Source: Bacillota bacterium (GTDB lineage: Bacteria; Bacillota; Clostridia; Lachnospirales; Cellulosilyticaceae). From it: a stretch of 9,553 nt of DNA. Below are positions 6,340-9,553 of this stretch, in pieces. The notes beneath the pieces are model-generated. The model searched no databases and was not told where the DNA came from. It saw nothing but the letters and a program-made list of their open reading frames with translations. Each line of letters begins with the position of its first letter. The stretch's first letter is position 1. A program made the position numbers and the translations under genes. The stretch is from NCBI GenBank assembly GCA_023412455.1, contig JAEYNQ010000296.1, positions 1 to 9,553 of the forward strand. The letters are read 5' to 3'.

Positions 6340-7554
6340 TTGCCAATCTATCTCTATAAGGCAAAGGATATCACGCGCAACAAGATTGTAAATGGAGAAA
6401 TTGACTTAGATAATGAGCTTCAAGTAAAAAAATATTTAACAGATAAATATCTTTATCCTCTTTCTGTAAAAAAGAAAAATGTCTTTAACAGTGATTTAAG
6501 TGAAGTCGGGATTTTCAAAAAGCCTATTGGCCTAAATGATATTACTTTTTTTTGTAAACAGTTTGCAGCTATGATTCAAGCAGGCATTAGTATAGGGAGG
6601 GCTCTTGAGATATGCATCGAGCAAGCCCATAATAAAACCCTTAAAAAGCATCTTATGACCATCCATGAAAATGTGAATAAAGGTAAGACATTATCAGAAG
6701 CATGTAAAGAAGAGGCTATTTTTCCGGATATTTTAGTCAGTATGATTGAATGTGGAGAGGCTTCAGGTAATTTGGATGTGGTTTTAAACCAAGTGGTAGA
6801 ACATTTTGATGGTCAGTTAGGGATAGGGCGAAAGCTTAAGAAAGCTTTAGCTTACCCAGCCATTACCCTTGTCATTGTAATCGGGGTAGTTATTTTAATG
6901 ATGGTAGCGGTTATCCCAAAATTTGTAGAAACCTTTGAATCTGCAGGTGTGGAGCTACCAGGGCCTACTATAGCAGTCATCAAGATCAGTAACTTTTTAG
7001 TAGATCATGGTCTTATTTTGGGAGCTATAAGCGTCCTTTTAATTATTGGTCTTTGTAATATTAAAAAATGGAAGGAAGGACGTCACTTTGTAGATGAATT
7101 GTCCCTGAAGCTCCCACTATTTGGAGAGCTTAATAGAAAGACCCTTTCAGCCTTATTTGCCAAAACCCTTTCTATGTTGGTGGCTTCTGGTTTACCCATG
7201 CTCCAAGCCATGGATATTGTAAAAAGGGTCATGAATAATGCAGTAGCTACAGAAGAAATGGATAAGGCTATTGATGAATTAAAGCAAGGTAGCAGCCTTT
7301 ATCAAGCTTTAAGGGGTAGCAAAATTTATCCCACTATTATGTATAGTATGATTAGTGTAGGGGAGGAGACAGGGGCATTAGATGAAATGCTTATAAAAAT
7401 AGGGCGCTATTTCAATGAAGAAGTGGAAACCACCATTGATAGTCTGATGGTCCTCATTGAACCTGCGCTAACCGTCTTAATTGCCATTATAGTAGGAGGT
7501 ATTATGATAGCTATTATTTTACCAACCTTTACTATGGCCACATCGATGATGTAG
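6340..7554 (+). CDS. pilC: PilC, type IV pilus inner-membrane platform protein (GspF family)
   Basis: Protein of 404 residues, typical for PilC. The start is TTG at 6340, supported by the strong purine run GGGGGAGG (6327-6334) 5 bases before it and by the standard N-terminus MPIYLYKAKD; no ATG fits this position. Two GspF domains are visible: residues about 67-190 (ITFFCKQFAAMIQAGISIGRAL ... ECGEASGNLD) and about 270-394 (SALFAKTLSMLVASGLPMLQAM ... SVGEETGALDEML). Membrane segments lie at about 172-192, 223-240 and 370-393, with the conserved AYPA and PGPT (207-210) elements around the first. PilC sits in the cytoplasmic membrane and passes the rotary motion of PilB or PilT to the pilus base. 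It follows pilT by 25 bases and is very likely co-transcribed with it. The rare start codon may set its amount below that of the ATPases; that is inference. Confidence 0.95.
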   Translation: MPIYLYKAKDITRNKIVNGEIDLDNELQVKKYLTDKYLYPLSVKKKNVFNSDLSEVGIFKKPIGLNDITFFCKQFAAMIQAGISIGRALEICIEQAHNKTLKKHLMTIHENVNKGKTLSEACKEEAIFPDILVSMIECGEASGNLDVVLNQVVEHFDGQLGIGRKLKKALAYPAITLVIVIGVVILMMVAVIPKFVETFESAGVELPGPTIAVIKISNFLVDHGLILGAISVLLIIGLCNIKKWKEGRHFVDELSLKLPLFGELNRKTLSALFAKTLSMLVASGLPMLQAMDIVKRVMNNAVATEEMDKAIDELKQGSSLYQALRGSKIYPTIMYSMISVGEETGALDEMLIKIGRYFNEEVETTIDSLMVLIEPALTVLIAIIVGGIMIAIILPTFTMATSMM

Positions 7555-7608
7555 TAAATTCCTTTTTGGATTTACATAAATAATTATTAAGTATAAGGAG
7601 TGATTATA

Positions 7609-8052
7609 ATGAAGAGTGTAAAAAGTAACCAAGGTGGTTTCACGATGATTGAGCTCATTATTGTATTAGCAATTATGGGTATTTTAGGAGCAATTCTTTT
7701 TCCAACCTTTGCAAGTATGCGTACCAATGCCCAAGTGACAGGTGATTTAACCAACTTAAAGACTATTGACCGTATATTGAATACTTATTTTGTATCAGAA
7801 GGTGCTACAACAATAGGTGGACTTAAAGTAGGTGATCCAGCAGCTGCATCAGCTAGTTTATTAACAGGTGAAAATGGTGTTCTAGATACATTATCCAAAA
7901 AAGGTTATTTACAGACCTCTGAACAAAATATACAGACAGAGGGAGCAGCTATTGGTTTTGATGGGCAACATCTCTATTTAGAAGTTTCAGATGATATTTA
8001 TGATAAGTATGGCGACTCTGGCGATAATAGGGGAACATGGCTTAGAAAATAA
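7609..8052 (+). CDS. pilA: Type IV prepilin, probable major pilin
   Basis: Protein of 147 residues. A GTG at 7600 would add three residues but is itself the last base of the ribosome site AAGGAG (7595-7600); ATG 7609 has an ideal 8-base spacer. The leader MKSVKSNQGG is followed by FTMIELIIVLAIMG, so PilD would cut between G10 and F11, leaving mature Phe1 and Glu5 (E15), the residue needed for assembly. The hydrophobic helix runs to about residue 36 with the usual Pro at mature position 22. The rest is a small soluble domain of about 100 residues, rich in Gly, Ala, Ser and Thr and ending GTWLRK; it has no cysteine, so no disulfide loop. Its place directly after pilC, its own 54-base upstream gap, its strong ribosome site and the hairpin right after it all suggest a highly expressed structural subunit. 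Major versus minor role is inferred from position. Confidence 0.9.
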   Translation: MKSVKSNQGGFTMIELIIVLAIMGILGAILFPTFASMRTNAQVTGDLTNLKTIDRILNTYFVSEGATTIGGLKVGDPAAASASLLTGENGVLDTLSKKGYLQTSEQNIQTEGAAIGFDGQHLYLEVSDDIYDKYGDSGDNRGTWLRK

Positions 8053-8068
8053 CTTATGAATACAACTT

Positions 8069-8101
8069 AAGCAGATATTCTGTTGAATATCTGCTTCTTT
8101 T
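8069..8101 (+). terminator. Partial intrinsic terminator after the pilin gene
   Basis: AAGCAGATATTC (8069-8080), loop TGTT, GAATATCTGCTT (8085-8096): a perfect 12-bp stem with a tight 4-base loop, followed by CTTTT. It begins 17 bases past the pilin stop, and the tail runs straight into the pilD ribosome site. The short T-run suggests leaky termination. That would leave more pilin mRNA than downstream mRNA, and the hairpin could also shield the pilin message from 3' decay. Confidence 0.72.
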
Positions 8102-8115
8102 AAAGGAGCTACTTT

Positions 8116-8898
8116 ATGTTGAATCTACTTTTTGCTTTTGGCTTAGGGGTAATAATAGGAAGTTTTTTGAATGTTTGCATCTACCGTCTTCCTCAAGGAG
8201 AGAATCTTATATATCCAGGCTCTCATTGTACCACCTGTGGGCATGATTTAGGACCATTTGATTTAGTTCCTGTGATAAGTTACATAGCTTTAAAGGGGAA
8301 ATGCCGCCACTGTGGGGAGAAAGTTTCACCTCGTTATATGCTAGTGGAACTGGTGACAGGTTTTTTATATGGGGTGCTTTATCATCAATGGGGGTGGAGC
8401 TTGGAATGGGCACTGTACGCCTTATTTGTCAGCCTCCTTATTGTTTTAACCTGTATTGATTGGGAACATATGCTTTTGCCTACGCCTATTATTACTTTTG
8501 GCCTGGTTATAGGGCTTATTTTAAGAGGTTTACAGGCTGCACGTTACCAAAATAGTGCTTTTTTGTGGGCACCCTTAGTAGGAGCAGCTTTAGGCTTTGG
8601 TATATTTGCCCTTCTATTTTATGGAGGCAGATGGCTCTATAAAAAAGAGTGTTTAGGCTTTGGAGATGTAAGGCTCATGGCACTTATTGGACTTTATGTT
8701 TCCATTGATTTATTATTTTTCACTTTGTTTTTAGCTTCTATATTGGCAGCAATTTATGGCGTCTTTCAGCTTTGGAGGAGGAAAAGGAGTGAGGCTTATC
8801 CCTTTGCCCCCTTTATAAATGGAGCAGCCCTTATTGCTGTTCTTTATGGCTATACCATTTTAGACTGGTACTGTAATTTACGGGGAATTGCTCTATAG
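8116..8898 (+). CDS. pilD: PilD, prepilin leader peptidase / N-methyltransferase
   Basis: Protein of 260 residues with about eight membrane segments. It begins with the conserved GVIIGSFLNVCIYRLP (11-26). Two CxxC pairs, C38/C41 and C63/C66, form the zinc-bearing cytosolic loop linked with the methylating half of bifunctional enzymes. The two catalytic aspartates are D115 in CIDWEHMLLP (113-122) and D184 in GFGDVRLM (181-188), the GxGD aspartyl protease signature; the residue after GDV is Arg where Lys is common. The enzyme cuts prepilins after the leader Gly at the inner membrane face and methylates the new N-terminal Phe. The three prepilins in this operon are its obvious substrates. ATG 8116 follows AAAGGAG (8102-8108), which lies just behind the terminator hairpin, so expression probably depends on read-through. 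The next gene starts 11 bases after its stop. Confidence 0.95.
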   Translation: MLNLLFAFGLGVIIGSFLNVCIYRLPQGENLIYPGSHCTTCGHDLGPFDLVPVISYIALKGKCRHCGEKVSPRYMLVELVTGFLYGVLYHQWGWSLEWALYALFVSLLIVLTCIDWEHMLLPTPIITFGLVIGLILRGLQAARYQNSAFLWAPLVGAALGFGIFALLFYGGRWLYKKECLGFGDVRLMALIGLYVSIDLLFFTLFLASILAAIYGVFQLWRRKRSEAYPFAPFINGAALIAVLYGYTILDWYCNLRGIAL

Positions 8899-8909
8899 GA
8901 GGTGGGAGA

Positions 8910-9410
8910 ATGAAAGGCAAGGAGCAAGGTTTTTCACTTATAGAATTAATGGTGGTATTGGTACTCATCGGTTTACTAGGCCTAGTTGCTCTTCCTAGTA
9001 CCCAAATGATCTATAAGCAAGAGACGAATAAATTTGCCAAGGAAATGGCACTAGACCTCACCACCCAGAGGTTCCAAAGTATGGCTAGTGCTACATCGGG
9101 AGAGACCCTTTTAGCCCAGTCTTTAGGTGTGGGGAATTATGATATGTATCAGTTGACACCAGCCAATAGGGATGCAGGTGGGAATGAGACAATGGAGAAT
9201 AAAGGCCCATCACCAGAGCTGCAAATGGTTATGCAAGCGGCATCCGATTCTAATCTTCAAACGATAAACCGTGTCGTCATTAGTCCAAAGGGAGAGCTAT
9301 TAGCAGAGGATGGAAGCCCTATGAAAAAGTTGGTGGTGACCATGACCTATAAGGGTATTCAAACCGAACTAACCATGGACGCCATATCAGGGCATTATGA
9401 AATAAAATAG
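8910..9410 (+). CDS. Minor type IV pilin / pseudopilin, GspH/FimT-like
   Basis: Protein of 166 residues. The short leader MKGKEQG is cut before F8; FSLIELMVVLVLIGLLG follows, with Glu5 at E12 and Pro at mature position 22. After the helix, KFAKEMALDLTTQRFQSMAS (37-56) resembles the helix after the membrane part of GspH/FimT proteins, which pack with other minor pilins at the pilus tip. The C-terminal part (about 115-166: INRVVISPKGELL ... LVVTMTYKGIQTELTMD) reads as beta strands. No cysteines. The ribosome site AGGAGG (8897-8902) overlaps the pilD stop codon, so translation of the two is probably coupled. A prepilin beyond doubt; the GspH/FimT subtype rests on layout and position rather than strong motifs. 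Confidence 0.87.
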   Translation: MKGKEQGFSLIELMVVLVLIGLLGLVALPSTQMIYKQETNKFAKEMALDLTTQRFQSMASATSGETLLAQSLGVGNYDMYQLTPANRDAGGNETMENKGPSPELQMVMQAASDSNLQTINRVVISPKGELLAEDGSPMKKLVVTMTYKGIQTELTMDAISGHYEIK

Positions 9411-9428
9411 TCTAGGAGGAGAGCAAAA

Positions 9429-9553
9429 ATGAGAAAGCAAGTCGACCAAAAAGGTTTTTCTTTATTAGAGGCTGTACTGGCCTTATTACTTTTTGCCCTT
9501 TTAATGGATGGTTTATTTGATTTTTTTGGGAAGACCTATGCCGATTATATACG
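9429..9553 (+). CDS. Type IV prepilin-like protein, 5' part only (cut by window end)
   Basis: The first 41 codons are visible and open to the edge. ATG 9429 follows AGGAGG at 9414-9419, 18 bases after the previous stop. The leader MRKQVDQKG precedes FSLLEAVLALLLFALL, a class III signal with cleavage between G9 and F10 and Glu5 at E14. Unlike the two complete pilins, it has Asp at residues 27 and 31 within or just after the hydrophobic segment, and no Pro at mature position 22 (Asp instead). Such departures are common in minor pilins of the PilV/PilW or GspI/GspJ kind. The subtype cannot be set without the rest of the gene. Confidence 0.85.
   Translation, partial: MRKQVDQKGFSLLEAVLALLLFALLMDGLFDFFGKTYADYI

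Noticed and set aside
6546..6553. Run of eight T in pilC as a phase-variable slippage site.
   Set aside because: It encodes conserved Phe residues of the first GspF domain, the frame is intact, and such runs are ordinary in AT-rich genomes.
7571..7597. Internal promoter for the pilin gene (TTTACA and TATAAG, 15-base spacing).
   Set aside because: The spacing is short and the -10 candidate overlaps the ribosome site, so the transcript would lack it.

Overview
The window reads as chromosomal DNA of a low-GC Gram-positive anaerobe, most likely a member of the Clostridia. The grounds are strong AGGAGG-type ribosome binding sites, AT-rich spacers with sigma-A style promoters, a lysine (L-box) riboswitch in front of an NhaC-family transporter, and a clostridial-style type IV pilus operon. 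I cannot fix genus or species from the sequence.

Layout. (1) Positions 76-1020 (+) encode a membrane-anchored family 2 glycosyltransferase of the polyprenyl-phosphate sugar transferase type. (2) A perfect 22-bp inverted repeat at 1035-1090 lies between this gene and a convergent transporter gene and looks like a shared bidirectional terminator. (3) Positions 1173-3011 (-) encode a 612-residue NhaC-superfamily transporter. Its leader carries a complete L-box aptamer (about 3117-3281) and a 12-bp helix that can bury the Shine-Dalgarno sequence. I therefore read the gene as a lysine transporter (LysW type) under lysine feedback, and not as a housekeeping sodium/proton antiporter. (4) The AT-rich spacer holds two divergent promoters, one for the riboswitch transcript (-) and one for the pilus operon (+). 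(5) From 3547 to the right edge runs a type IV pilus operon: pilB (extension ATPase with a c-di-GMP-type MshEN domain), pilT (retraction ATPase), pilC (platform protein, TTG start), a probable major pilin, a hairpin that probably attenuates transcription, pilD (prepilin peptidase/methylase), a GspH/FimT-like minor pilin, and the first 41 codons of another prepilin cut by the window end.

How the genes work together. PilD cuts the leaders of the three prepilins after Gly and before Phe. PilB drives assembly of the pilins on PilC, and PilT drives disassembly, which would give twitching or adhesion. The MshEN motifs in PilB suggest that c-di-GMP acts on the machine directly; I saw no c-di-GMP riboswitch in the operon leader. 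The glycosyltransferase and the lysine transporter are independent units.

I found no clearly new system. The points most worth a second look are the riboswitch and its sequestering platform, the signal-peptide-like extension of the transporter, the altered AIRNLIRE motif in PilT, and the regulatory symmetry in the divergent spacer.
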